A stretch of 64,000 nt of DNA from Parapedobacter sp035556095 (lineage in GTDB: Bacteria; Bacteroidota; Bacteroidia; Sphingobacteriales; Sphingobacteriaceae). Positions 35,833 through 44,792 of the stretch are shown here, piece by piece; position 1 is the first letter of the stretch, and each line of letters starts with the position of its first letter. The position numbers and the translations under genes were made by a program. The stretch covers positions 62,001 to 126,000 of the forward strand of contig NZ_DATMFT010000012.1 of NCBI RefSeq assembly GCF_035556095.1. Reading direction: 5' to 3'. The notes beneath the pieces are model-generated. The model saw nothing but the letters and a program-made list of their open reading frames with translations. It was not told where the DNA came from and ran no database searches.

Positions 35833-36583
35833 CAGACGATTCGAAAACCAAGTGGCAGTCATATCGGGTGGCGCTGATGGACTGGGAAAGGCGATTGCCT
35901 TGCGGTTGTCATCGGAAGGTGCAAAGGTGGTTTTGTTCGATCGGAACGAAGAGAAGTTGTCGGAAACGGTGGCGCTGCTGGAGCGTAAGGGTGCGGAAGC
36001 GATGGGGGTAAGGCTCGATATCGGTGATGCGCAGGAGGTGGAAGCAGGCTACCGAGCAGCCACTGGAAAATTCGGACGCGTCGATGTGGTCATCAACTCG
36101 GCCGGGATCGTGGGGCCCACCAGTACGTCAATTTTAGACTATACCGTAGCGGACTTCGACCGGGTGTACCAAGTGAATTTACGGGGAGCGTTTTTGATGG
36201 CAAAGTACGGCCTGCAAGTGATGGCCCGAGCGGGCTACGGCCGGCTGCTGCTCATCGCTTCCATTGCAGGGAAGGAGGGGAACCCATTCATGGCCGGTTA
36301 TTCGGCAACGAAAGCAGGCGTGATCGGGTTGGTGAAGGGCCTGGGCAAGGAATTTGCCGATAAGGGGATCACCGTGAACGGACTGGCACCGGCGGTAATC
36401 AAGACCGCGATGAATGCCGATACCGCTCCCGAGCAGCTGACTTATATGACCAGTAAGATTCCGATGGGGCGGTTGGGTACCGTAGAAGAGGTGGCAGCGA
36501 TGGCTAGCTTTATCGTGTCGCCAGAAAATAGTTTTTCAACAGGGTTTATATATGATATTTCGGGTGGTCGGGCCACCTACTAA
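35825..36583 (+). CDS. Short-chain dehydrogenase/reductase
   Basis: Classical SDR of 252 residues. The cofactor motif is SGGADGLGKAIAL (about 14-26), the structural motif is NSAG (about 88-91), and the catalytic Ser-Tyr-Lys is in LIASIAG and YSATK (about 142 and 158-162). It ends with the quaternary motif SGGRATY. It starts inside the last codons of the dehydratase gene (8-nt overlap). In this setting it most likely oxidises or reduces a sugar or keto-sugar-acid with NAD(P). Confidence 0.9.
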   Translation: MDNRRFENQVAVISGGADGLGKAIALRLSSEGAKVVLFDRNEEKLSETVALLERKGAEAMGVRLDIGDAQEVEAGYRAATGKFGRVDVVINSAGIVGPTSTSILDYTVADFDRVYQVNLRGAFLMAKYGLQVMARAGYGRLLLIASIAGKEGNPFMAGYSATKAGVIGLVKGLGKEFADKGITVNGLAPAVIKTAMNADTAPEQLTYMTSKIPMGRLGTVEEVAAMASFIVSPENSFSTGFIYDISGGRATY

Positions 36584-36591
36584 CAAGTAAT

Positions 36592-37347
36592 ATGTCAAGA
36601 AAGAAAGTAGTGGTTTTAGGAGGGTCGTCCGGGATTGGGAAAGCGATTGCCGAGCGTTTTGCGAAAGAAGGATGGCTGGTAATTATCGCTTCGTCAGACC
36701 AATCTAAATTGGATGCAGCTTACCCCGGTTTGGCTGGCAGTGGCCACGAAGCTATCCAGTTGGATATCCGTGATGATGCGCGATTAGCGAATTTTGTGTC
36801 ACACGTCCGTGCGCAGCATGCAGACTTCGATGTGCTCATCAACAGCATCGGGGTATCGGAGCACCTGCCCGTCCTGGAAGCCGACTTCGCGCAATGGGAC
36901 AATGCTTTGCAGGTGATGTTATATGGGACGGTAAAAAGCTGCCGGGCGTTACTGCCTTACATAAAACAAGGTGGGCGTGTGATCCACATCACGTCTATAC
37001 ACCATGAGCGGGTGGAAAAGGGCAGCTCCGCCTACGGCATGGCAAAGGCGGCCATCACCCAGTTTACCCGTTCACTGGCACTCGAATTGGCACCGAAGAA
37101 TATTTTGGCGAACACCATTGCTCCGGGCTTCATCGACACCCCCATGTCGGTAGATTGCCATGGCCAAAGCGAGCTAGAGACCGCGTGGTTTCATGATAAT
37201 TACGTGAAATACGACCATTTGCCGTTGAAACGGGCCGGTAAGCCGGAAGAGGTTGCCGGTGTGGCTTATTTCCTAGCCGGGCCGGACGCTTCTTACGTGA
37301 CCGGTTCGGTGGTAACGGTGGATGGCGGGCTGACGGTGACGTTTTGA
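36592..37347 (+). CDS. Short-chain dehydrogenase/reductase
   Basis: Second classical SDR, 251 residues, 8 nt after the first. The glycine-rich motif is GGSSGIGKAIAERF (about 9-22), NSIG replaces NNAG, catalytic Ser is in ITSIHHE and Tyr-Lys in YGMAK (about 149-153), and the end is VDGGLTV. Two different SDRs beside an enolase-superfamily enzyme suggest two oxidation steps, for example sugar to aldonate and a later keto-acid step; this is inference. It is the last gene of the locus and ends 16 nt before the convergent parC stop, with no clear terminator. Confidence 0.9.
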   Translation: MSRKKVVVLGGSSGIGKAIAERFAKEGWLVIIASSDQSKLDAAYPGLAGSGHEAIQLDIRDDARLANFVSHVRAQHADFDVLINSIGVSEHLPVLEADFAQWDNALQVMLYGTVKSCRALLPYIKQGGRVIHITSIHHERVEKGSSAYGMAKAAITQFTRSLALELAPKNILANTIAPGFIDTPMSVDCHGQSELETAWFHDNYVKYDHLPLKRAGKPEEVAGVAYFLAGPDASYVTGSVVTVDGGLTVTF

Positions 37348-37363
37348 GCGTTGCCGGCCCTGG

Positions 37364-40234
37364 CTAAAACAATCCCATCTGCCCATTGTCGTCCACACGG
37401 ATGTCATCGGGGTTGGTGATTTCGAAATCAACCTTTGGCCGCGGTTTGGGCGCTTCCTCCGCGGCCGTGGGTTTTTCCGCCTCCGGCGTTTCCTTTTCAA
37501 TGGGCTTAGCTTCCGGCTTGGATATGGGTTTCGTCTCTAGCTTTTTTTCGGTCATCGGTACTTTGGCGTCCGCTGCGGGCGGAGTAGTCTCCGCTACTTG
37601 AGGTGTTTCCACAGGCGCGGCCGCCGGCGTTTCCAGTACCGCGTCGGGTTCGTCCGCGGACTCCACCGTTGGTGTTTGTTCCATCGGCATAGCCGATTCC
37701 ATCACCTGCTCTTCGGCCGTAAGCAAGGTCACCTTGGTCACCTCGTGTGAACTCAAGCGATTTCCCTGTGCCTTCATCCCTTTGACGTCGATGATGTCTA
37801 CAAGGTTTTGCTCCACGGTTTCTGGTGTGCGCGACTTACCCTTGTGGATATCCACCTGAACCGCAGGCGCAGCCGCGTTAGTGATGAGGATGAGCTTCGA
37901 ACCGGGCTCGTCATTGATGATCGACGTGCGCTTGCCGATCGGCAGGTCGTCAAACAAGAACCGTTTCACATAGTACACCCCCGACTTGCCATCGCGGTGC
38001 ACCACGCTGTATACCTGCTGGGGGTTGTACTTCTCGATGCGGAGCAGCTTATTGTCGAAGTGGTTGCTCAGGTCGAAGCTGGTCAGCTCGTAGGTGCCGT
38101 CGGCCATCACCGTGAGGATCTTGTCGTCGCCGTCGAACTCACCGAGATAATGGCCACGGCCGTCGGCATTGAGCCGCTTCAACACATCGTCAAACCACAC
38201 TTTGCGGCCGGCTAACGTGGATACACCTTTGCTTTTCAGCATAATTTTCTTGATGGGATATTTCGTCACGATGTTGCCCTGTGAGCTCCGTCCTTTGATG
38301 GCTACGTCTGCAAAATCAATATCGAATTGCAGTTTGCGGAGCTTGGATTGCGGTTTGAGATGCACACCCACCACTTCGGCTTCGCCGTTGGGGTTGGCCG
38401 TAAAATACAGTATCCGCGACCCTTTCTCGCCTTTGCTAAGGTCGTATTCCTTGTCGCGGGTTACACCTAGTACCGAAAAGCGCTTTACGTAGGATGTGCC
38501 CGATTTGCCGTCGCGGTAAATCAAGTTGTACACCGTGCGCTCGTCGCTCTTTTTGAACACGGCCACGTGGATAACATCTTTGCCGACAAACACCTTGTCC
38601 TGCACTTTAGTCACCAGGAATTTACCATCGTTGCGGAACACGATGATGTCGTCGAGGTCGGAGCAGTCGCCCACGTATTCATCTTTGCGCATACCGGTGC
38701 CCACAAATCCGTCTACACGGTTCACGTACAGTTTCACATTGGCCAGTGCCACCTGTGCGGCTTCGACCCGGTCGAATGCCCGCAGTTCGGTTTTTCGCTC
38801 GCGGCCTTTGCTGTATTGCTTTTTAAGGCGCTCGAACCACGCGATGGCGTAGTCCGTAAGGTGCCGAAGGTGGTGGCGTACCTTTTTGATTTCTTCTTCC
38901 AGTGCCGCCATCTGCTCGTCCGCCTTCTTCACGTCGAAACGGGTGATGCTGCTCATGGGCTTATCGATCAGCTTGCGGTAGTCATCGGGCAGTATCTCGC
39001 GGTAAAACTGATCGAAAAACGGCGTAAACAGTTTGGTGAGCACCAGCACAACGGTGTCGAAGTCGCCCGAATTCTCGTATTCGGCGTGCTTGTACATCCC
39101 TTCCTGGATGAAGATCTTGAGTAGGCTGCTAAAGAAAATTTTCTCTTGGAGTTCTTTGAGGCGGATTTCGAGCTCTTGCTTGAGGAGAGCTTTCGTTTGT
39201 TTGGTATTGGCAATGAGGATGTCGTTCACACTCATGAAGTGCGGTTTATCGTCGCGTATCACACACGTGTTGGGCGATATGGACACTTCGCAGGAGGTGA
39301 ATGCATAAAGGGCATCGATGGTCATATCGGGCGAGATGCCCGGTGCAAGGTGGACCATGATTTCCACGTGCTGTGCCGTGTTGTCCTCGATTTTCTTGAT
39401 TTTGATTTTGCCTTTATCGTTGGCGGCGACAATACTGTCAATCAGCCCACCGGTGGTGGTGCCGTAGGGGATCTCTGTGATAGCGAGTGTTTTTTTGTCG
39501 CGTTCCTCGATTTTGGCACGTACGCGGATTTTTCCTCCCCGCTGGCCTTCGTTGTAGGCCGAGCAATCGGCGAGACCACCCGTGGGAAAGTCAGGCAGCA
39601 GGTTGGGCCGCCCGCCCCGGAGCACCTCGACGGACGCATCGATGAGCTCGATGAAGTTGTGGGGCATGATCTTGGTGGCCAGTCCCACGGCGATACCCTC
39701 AGCCCCCTGGGCCAGCAGGAGCGGGAACTTCACCGGCAGTGTCACGGGTTCGCGGTTGCGGCCATCGTAGCTGAGCTGCCACTCGGTGGTATCGGGATTG
39801 AATACCACATCGTTGGCGAATTTGGAGAGTCGCCCTTCGATGTAGCGCGGTGCGGCAGCTGAGTCGCCCGTAATGGGATCACCCCAGTTGCCTTGGCGGT
39901 CGATAAGAAGGTCTTTCTGCCCGATCTGGACCATGGCATCCCCGATGGACGCATCGCCATGCGGGTGGTATTTCATGGTGTTACCGATCACATTGGCCGC
40001 TTTGTTGAACCGCCCATCGTCCATCTCTTTCAGCGAGTGCAGGATTCGTCGCTGCACAGGCTTGAACCCATCGTTGATGTGCGGCACAGCCCGGTCGAGG
40101 ATGACGTATGAGGCGTAGTCCAGGAACCAGTTTTCATAAAGTCCCGACAAAGGGATGGTTTGGCTGCTGCCGAGTTGATCTGTGGTATCATTATCCCCGC
40201 TGTCGCTGGGGACGGGGTTCGTTTCTTCGCTCAT
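37364..40234 (-). CDS. parC: DNA topoisomerase IV subunit A
   Basis: Type IIA topoisomerase DNA-binding/cleavage subunit, 956 residues. Active-site Tyr131 is in AAPRYIEGRLS; the quinolone-determining stretch is HPHGDASIGDA (90-100). The beta-pinwheel C-terminal domain covers about residues 530-850. A tail of about 100 residues rich in Pro, Glu, Ala and Lys follows and ends DDNGQMGLF, making the protein longer than most ParC. No parE lies beside it in this window. Gyrase subunit A is the alternative; I see no GyrA-box QRRGGKG, which supports ParC. A good promoter lies at 40270-40300. Confidence 0.87.
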   Translation of the reverse strand: MSEETNPVPSDSGDNDTTDQLGSSQTIPLSGLYENWFLDYASYVILDRAVPHINDGFKPVQRRILHSLKEMDDGRFNKAANVIGNTMKYHPHGDASIGDAMVQIGQKDLLIDRQGNWGDPITGDSAAAPRYIEGRLSKFANDVVFNPDTTEWQLSYDGRNREPVTLPVKFPLLLAQGAEGIAVGLATKIMPHNFIELIDASVEVLRGGRPNLLPDFPTGGLADCSAYNEGQRGGKIRVRAKIEERDKKTLAITEIPYGTTTGGLIDSIVAANDKGKIKIKKIEDNTAQHVEIMVHLAPGISPDMTIDALYAFTSCEVSISPNTCVIRDDKPHFMSVNDILIANTKQTKALLKQELEIRLKELQEKIFFSSLLKIFIQEGMYKHAEYENSGDFDTVVLVLTKLFTPFFDQFYREILPDDYRKLIDKPMSSITRFDVKKADEQMAALEEEIKKVRHHLRHLTDYAIAWFERLKKQYSKGRERKTELRAFDRVEAAQVALANVKLYVNRVDGFVGTGMRKDEYVGDCSDLDDIIVFRNDGKFLVTKVQDKVFVGKDVIHVAVFKKSDERTVYNLIYRDGKSGTSYVKRFSVLGVTRDKEYDLSKGEKGSRILYFTANPNGEAEVVGVHLKPQSKLRKLQFDIDFADVAIKGRSSQGNIVTKYPIKKIMLKSKGVSTLAGRKVWFDDVLKRLNADGRGHYLGEFDGDDKILTVMADGTYELTSFDLSNHFDNKLLRIEKYNPQQVYSVVHRDGKSGVYYVKRFLFDDLPIGKRTSIINDEPGSKLILITNAAAPAVQVDIHKGKSRTPETVEQNLVDIIDVKGMKAQGNRLSSHEVTKVTLLTAEEQVMESAMPMEQTPTVESADEPDAVLETPAAAPVETPQVAETTPPAADAKVPMTEKKLETKPISKPEAKPIEKETPEAEKPTAAEEAPKPRPKVDFEITNPDDIRVDDNGQMGLF

Positions 40235-40269
40235 GAAATCGTATCGCTGTTATCTCCTTATTCGCGAAC

Positions 40270-40300
40270 CAAACTTAGTCAAAGTTGGTTTTTTTCGCAA
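40270..40300 (-). promoter_or_regulatory. parC promoter (TTG-N20-TAAGTTTG)
   Basis: Minus strand: TTG at 40300-40298, a 20-nt spacer containing CAACTTT, and TAAGTTTG at 40277-40270. It belongs to the same five-member group as the promoters at 1459-1504, 61988-62018 and 62401-62431. The leader to the ATG at 40234 is about 35 nt. Confidence 0.8.
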
Positions 40301-40333
40301 ATTTCATTTTTGTATAAACCCAGTTACCACTCA

Positions 40334-40550
40334 TCATTGCCAAAGCAAATTCCTCGTGTACTTTGAAAAATTTTCATCTCTTGAAACGATAGTGAGGTTT
40401 TCGGTCAACGCTTGGGCGATAATTATTCGATCGAAAGGATCGCGATGGTGGTATGTTATGGTGGTATGTTAAGGTAAGGAGCTTTTGCAGATGGTCGAAA
40501 TCTATAGGCAGAAGGTCAATTTCATTGTTTCCTACATTCCTTAAAGTCAT
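40334..40550 (-). pseudogene. Truncated, frameshifted PIN-domain (VapC-like) toxin
   Basis: Reading from ATG 40550, which overlaps the antitoxin stop as ATGA, gives a peptide with the C-terminal half of a PIN toxin: NEIDLLPIDFDHLQKLLTL, then after a frame change HRDPFDRIIIAQALTENL and SRDEN before a stop at 40334. About 60 N-terminal residues carrying the first catalytic Asp are missing. A perfect 13-bp tandem duplication breaks the frame; removing one copy restores YHHRDPFDR. So both a deletion and a duplication inactivate it. Confidence 0.82.
40445..40470. repeat. 13-bp tandem duplication
   Basis: ATGGTGGTATGTT occurs twice back to back (40445-40457 and 40458-40470), shifting the frame of the PIN-domain remnant. 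Confidence 0.95.
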
Positions 40551-40732
40551 CCAATTGGCTTATCAAAGTCTTCCGTCATTTTGAAATAGCCTTTTGCATA
40601 ACCAAACTGACGCTTTTTTGCCGTGGTTTTTTGTTGCTTTTTGTATTTTAAAAAAGCAACAAAATCGAAAACTTCCTGCTTCAGATTGGCAGGTAAGGAA
40701 CTGATTTCTGTCAACAATTGAACATCACTCAT
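40547..40732 (-). CDS. DUF2281 antitoxin-like protein
   Basis: Protein of 61 residues: LLTEISSLPANLKQEVFDFV, then FLKYKKQQ, the charged loop KKRQFGYAKGYF and KMTEDFDKPIG. This is the DUF2281 family that pairs with PIN-domain toxins. Family members usually end a few residues later, so the C-terminus was probably cut by the deletion that also removed the toxin's front half. TTACG and CGTAA flank 8 nt just upstream (40753-40770), a possible autoregulatory site. With no working toxin it is likely a relic. Confidence 0.75.
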   Translation of the reverse strand: MSDVQLLTEISSLPANLKQEVFDFVAFLKYKKQQKTTAKKRQFGYAKGYFKMTEDFDKPIG

Positions 40733-40799
40733 ACCAATTTACCCCTTTATTTTACGCAATAATACGTAATTTCAGGTGTGCTTCAAAGCACCACTAGTG

Positions 40800-43700
40800 C
40801 TACCGCCCAGATTTCCGGTATACCGCCAGTGCCGCAACTTCCAACTGCGGTTCGTACCCCCGCGCCGCCAATAGGGCGGGCACGTTTGTCGCCACATCTT
40901 CCAGCACGACCCACGCAGGAAGCTGCGCCGTATCCCAATCGAGGGCAGTGGTTTCCGTGGAAACGATAAGCACATCATACCCATCAAGCGCGGGTACGCC
41001 GGCGACGAACTGGAGCGGGTAACGGTTTACTGTAAACGTATTTTGGGCCGCGGCGACCCGATCATCACGGGCATCCCAGCCCGTAACATGCCGCAGGGCG
41101 CTATCGTATACCAACAGGAAATCCAATACGCCATAACCGCACCCCAAGTGCAGGAAATTGCCTTTGAGCGGCAACAACCGCAGCAGCTGGTGGTAGTGGT
41201 CTTTCCGTTGGTCGAATACTGCCTTCACTTCCCGTTGGATCGCTTTCGGCTTGTACACGAAGTTAAAAAGCAGTTTTTTGCGGAAATAATCCGCCGGCTC
41301 CCGCTCGTTGCGCAGCATGCGGAACTCACGCTTGAAATAAGCGGATATTTTCTTGGTGCGCTCGGCATAGGTGGTGCCGAAGGTAGGGTCGTGGGGCGTA
41401 ATGCGCGGCAGGAACTTCATGGTAATGGGCCCCGGCTTGAGCATATTGTCGTTTTTCGGCAATGCGTGCACGTTGCCGTGGACCAATACGGGTTGGATAT
41501 CAACCTGCAATTGCTCGGCAAGGTAAAAGGCCCCTTTGTGAAAACGCTGGATCGCCGTGGTCCGCGACCGGGTGCCTTCGGGAAATACAATGACCGAGTA
41601 GCCCTGCTTGATTTTAGCCCGTAACTTGTCGAGGTCTTCGGGCCGGTTTCCCGAAGCGGGGTGCGCGCCCACCATGCGCATGGCGCGCCCAAAGAAAGGC
41701 GAGTGCAGCTGGCGGTCGTTCATCATGAACACCTGCATCGGATGCAGCAAGCCCATAGTGGGGGTATCCAGGATAGACGTGTGGTTAGCAATGATAATCG
41801 CGGGGCGTTGGTACGCATGCGGATTGCGGCCGAGCACAGTCATGCGGATACCGGGCGTGCGGTACATGAGGTTGTGGAAAAACAGCTGCAACACCCGGTG
41901 GAAGGCCCGGAATTTTTTCTTCTTGCTGCCGGGGATAATAGGGATAAACAACCGGCCCAGGATGCTGACGGCCATGCCACCTAGGAAGAAATAACCGAAC
42001 GTAAAGCCTGTAAGGATAAGGTTGACCAGCCGCCAAGGGGTGCTGCCTTTGGCTTGAGGCCCACTGATGAACGTGCGGAAGAGCCACGGCTGTATGGAAA
42101 ATGACATAAGTACCACCACCAATAGCCCAATAAGCGGGATGATGGAAATGGAGCGTATGGCAGGGTGCTTGGCAAAGACCAGGATGCCGAAGCAAAGGAT
42201 CGTGGCCAGAGCAGACATAACCACACCGGATTTGTAGGCGGGCATATCCGCTCGGCCGAAGGTGTACTGCTCCAGCAGGCCTTTGGTAACAAAGATGGAG
42301 TAATCAACCCCCAACCCGAAAATCAACGTGGTGATGATGATGTTGAATGCGTTGAAATCGACACCCAACAGGCCCATTAGGCCCAGCGTAACCAACCAGC
42401 CGAGGAAGATGGGAATATTGGTAACCAGAGTGAGCTCCAAGCTGCCAAAAAAGAGGAATATAACTACGAAGACAGCAATGGATGCGATGAAAAAGAGTGT
42501 GTCGAAATCAGCTTCGAGGTTGCTCAACAAGGTTTCCTGCACCTGTTTGCGGTCGATGGCCAGTATGCCGCTGTCATCCGCAAATACCTGCACAAGCTGA
42601 GGCGCCTGCTCCTCCTCAACCTTAACGATGGTAGTCACCGTAGCGAGCTCGCGGTCCAGGTTAACAAACTCGGCCAAAAAGAGCGTGTCGAGTAATTGCT
42701 GATCGGCCTCATCCAGTGGACTGAACGGCTCTGCGAGGATTTCAGAAAAGGGCTGGAACAGGTTGTCTTTGAAGCCTACACGCACGCCCTCACTGCGGAG
42801 TTGCTGCAGAAGCTGCTCCTTTTTGCCGGCCGACCAGAACCGGTTCCACCGGTCGATTTTCTCGCGTTGTTGTGTCGGAGTACTGACAATGCCGCCTACC
42901 GATTGGAAACCAAGGATAGCTCCGTTGGCTTCTTGCTGCTCCAGCCGGTGGAACAGCTTAGCATTACGGGAGAAGGCCTCTTCAGCGGTGTTGCCGTAGG
43001 CCACCAGGTAAATGGACTTGGCCGCATACTGCATAAGCGAGTCGAGCCGCTGCTCCGCCTGCTTGAGGGGAGCGGGCTGGTAGTTTAGCGCTGCGAGGTC
43101 GTCGTTGAAGCCGACACGCTGGAAGGTGAAAAGACTAATACATGTAAGCGCTGCACCGATGCCCAGCACCCATTTGTTGCGGCTGAAGTCGTACCGTGCT
43201 ATTGCGTCGATAAATGTATTTTGCCGCAGCGTAACTTCGCGCCGCGGTGAATAGACCTGAGGGATGAAGATGAGCGAGAAGAGCGCCGCCCCTAGCACGC
43301 TCACGGCGGCAAACACGCCGAGGTCTTTCAGTACGTCGGAATGCAGGAATAGCAAACAAAGGAAATCGACGGCCGTGAAGATGGCGCACATGAGCAATGG
43401 TTTGGTGGTGCTTTCAAACAACCGCTTCACATCGCCCGTGCCTCGGTAATGGGTGAGGATATGTAGGGAATAATCGAGCGTGAGACCCAACAGTACCGAG
43501 CCGATACCGATTGATATGGCCGATATGGTGCCTTTAAGCCAGTAGAGCACGGCGATACCCAGCAGGCTGCCGAAAGCGGCGGGAAAGAGAATGATGAGCG
43601 GGATGGTAGCCCGTCGATAGAAGTAGATAAAGAGCACCACCAATGCCACGAGGGCGATAGCTAATGTATTACGGATATCGTGCTTGATCTGCTGGGCATT

Positions 43701-44480
43701 GGCAACAGCCATGGCGGTAGCGCCGAAGTACTCGGCGTTAGCATGGCCCGCGAACGCGGTGTTGAGACCGGCGACGGTTGCGTCTAGGATACGGATGAAT
43801 TCGGTATTATGGGCAGTTTCGCTCGCGCCAGCAGTGGTGGTGATGAAGGCGAGCAGGTTGCTGCCTCCGCGGGCGATGACGTAACCGTCATCGAGTACCA
43901 CCCCCTGGCCCGATTGCAAACGCTGAAATTTGCGAAGCCCCATGAACGTGAGGCCCAGCGGATCTTGCCGGAGCATGGGTGCTGTAACAAAGCTTTGCGG
44001 AGCGGTGATGGCCTGGTAGGTACGATCTACGATAGCCACAATCGAGTCGGGCTGGAGCAACGAATCGATATGGCGGTAATCGCTTTCATCGAGGAAGAGC
44101 GGCAGGTTATCGGTTACCATATCCATCAAATCGGCGAGTTGGTCGTCTTCAAGCCGTACCTGCAGCCGTTGGATATAAGGGCCGGCGGCTTGATTGATAG
44201 CTGTAGCAAAGCTATCGGCATACGCCTTAAGTGCAGTGATATCGCCCGTATCTGCCGCTGTGACATGGATTACGGTCTTATCGGCGAAATTGGCCGACCG
44301 CAATACCTCGCTGACATGTTCAGTGCCCTCACTGGTCGGGATGAGCTTGGTGATGTCTTCTTCAAACCGGATGCGGCTAGCCCAATAGGCAAGCAATGCA
44401 AAGAGCAGCGGCACGGCAACAAAGAACACGGTCCGGTGCTTCTTCAGGTAATCATATATGGAATAAAAAAACGAAGCCAA
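40800..44480 (-). CDS. Trifunctional MMPL transporter / acyltransferase / SAM-methyltransferase
   Basis: Protein of 1226 residues combining three modules. Residues 1-830 form an MMPL/RND-type exporter with two six-helix repeats and large periplasmic loops (SIGIGSVLLGLTLDYSLHIL; FGLGVDYSIFVTKG). Residues ~890-1070 form a PlsC-like acyltransferase with HTSILD (HX4D) and FPEGTRSR. Residues ~1130-1226 form a truncated-looking class I methyltransferase domain with FLHLGCGYGVLDFL. Such trifunctional proteins accompany flexirubin/aryl-polyene clusters and probably move and attach the pigment lipid in the envelope. No ATG exists near the N-terminus: TTG 44480, directly after an in-frame TAG, is the first usable codon; GTG at codon 18 is the alternative. 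Confidence 0.87.
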   Translation of the reverse strand: MASFFYSIYDYLKKHRTVFFVAVPLLFALLAYWASRIRFEEDITKLIPTSEGTEHVSEVLRSANFADKTVIHVTAADTGDITALKAYADSFATAINQAAGPYIQRLQVRLEDDQLADLMDMVTDNLPLFLDESDYRHIDSLLQPDSIVAIVDRTYQAITAPQSFVTAPMLRQDPLGLTFMGLRKFQRLQSGQGVVLDDGYVIARGGSNLLAFITTTAGASETAHNTEFIRILDATVAGLNTAFAGHANAEYFGATAMAVANAQQIKHDIRNTLAIALVALVVLFIYFYRRATIPLIILFPAAFGSLLGIAVLYWLKGTISAISIGIGSVLLGLTLDYSLHILTHYRGTGDVKRLFESTTKPLLMCAIFTAVDFLCLLFLHSDVLKDLGVFAAVSVLGAALFSLIFIPQVYSPRREVTLRQNTFIDAIARYDFSRNKWVLGIGAALTCISLFTFQRVGFNDDLAALNYQPAPLKQAEQRLDSLMQYAAKSIYLVAYGNTAEEAFSRNAKLFHRLEQQEANGAILGFQSVGGIVSTPTQQREKIDRWNRFWSAGKKEQLLQQLRSEGVRVGFKDNLFQPFSEILAEPFSPLDEADQQLLDTLFLAEFVNLDRELATVTTIVKVEEEQAPQLVQVFADDSGILAIDRKQVQETLLSNLEADFDTLFFIASIAVFVVIFLFFGSLELTLVTNIPIFLGWLVTLGLMGLLGVDFNAFNIIITTLIFGLGVDYSIFVTKGLLEQYTFGRADMPAYKSGVVMSALATILCFGILVFAKHPAIRSISIIPLIGLLVVVLMSFSIQPWLFRTFISGPQAKGSTPWRLVNLILTGFTFGYFFLGGMAVSILGRLFIPIIPGSKKKKFRAFHRVLQLFFHNLMYRTPGIRMTVLGRNPHAYQRPAIIIANHTSILDTPTMGLLHPMQVFMMNDRQLHSPFFGRAMRMVGAHPASGNRPEDLDKLRAKIKQGYSVIVFPEGTRSRTTAIQRFHKGAFYLAEQLQVDIQPVLVHGNVHALPKNDNMLKPGPITMKFLPRITPHDPTFGTTYAERTKKISAYFKREFRMLRNEREPADYFRKKLLFNFVYKPKAIQREVKAVFDQRKDHYHQLLRLLPLKGNFLHLGCGYGVLDFLLVYDSALRHVTGWDARDDRVAAAQNTFTVNRYPLQFVAGVPALDGYDVLIVSTETTALDWDTAQLPAWVVLEDVATNVPALLAARGYEPQLEVAALAVYRKSGR

Positions 44481-44500
44481 CTACACGTAATTTGTCTCGG

Positions 44501-44533
44501 CAAAGGTAGAAGATTTAACTGGATGTATCGCAA
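44501..44533 (-). promoter_or_regulatory. Promoter of the MMPL fusion gene
   Basis: Minus strand TTG at 44533-44531, 22-nt spacer, TACCTTTG at 44508-44501. It fits TTG/TAnnTTTG but lacks the CAASTTT box and 20-nt spacer of the other group. The proposed TTG start is 20 nt downstream. Confidence 0.6.
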
Positions 44534-44626
44534 AAAGCCTTGAGAGGGCCCGGGGATGATTCAAAGAAGGGTCCATAATGATATGAATATAACCTGTATT
44601 TAAAAATAGGATAACATGTATATTTT

Positions 44627-44687
44627 ATCGTCTTCCCATCGTCTTTTGATGGTCTTTTTATCGTCTTTAATACGATAAAAAGACCAT
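44627..44687. repeat. 11-bp phased direct repeats running into a 16-bp perfect hairpin
   Basis: This lies in the 312-nt gap between the glycosyltransferase and MMPL genes; apart from the promoter near 44501 nothing else is seen there. ATSGTCTT starts at 44627, 44638, 44649 and 44660, exactly 11 bp apart. The last two units form the left arm (44649-44664) of a perfect 16-bp inverted repeat whose right arm is 44672-44687, with a 7-nt loop. There is no U-tract on either strand, so it is not a normal terminator. Confidence 0.75.
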
Positions 44688-44792
44688 AAATACACGTTAA
44701 AATTACCTTGAATTTGTATTTATGCCTTCATTCTAAATAGTATTTGGGTAGTTATTATATTGGACCCATTTTGGAAAGATGGTGGAAACTTG

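Noticed and set aside
38567..39862. Long plus-strand frames inside parC (up to 238 codons)
   Set aside because: They are antisense to a well-conserved topoisomerase and have low-complexity composition typical of complementary-strand shadows.
40778..40800. GTGCTTCAAAGCAC hairpin after the MMPL gene stop
   Set aside because: The stem is only 5-6 bp with a minimal loop and no U-tract on the relevant strand.
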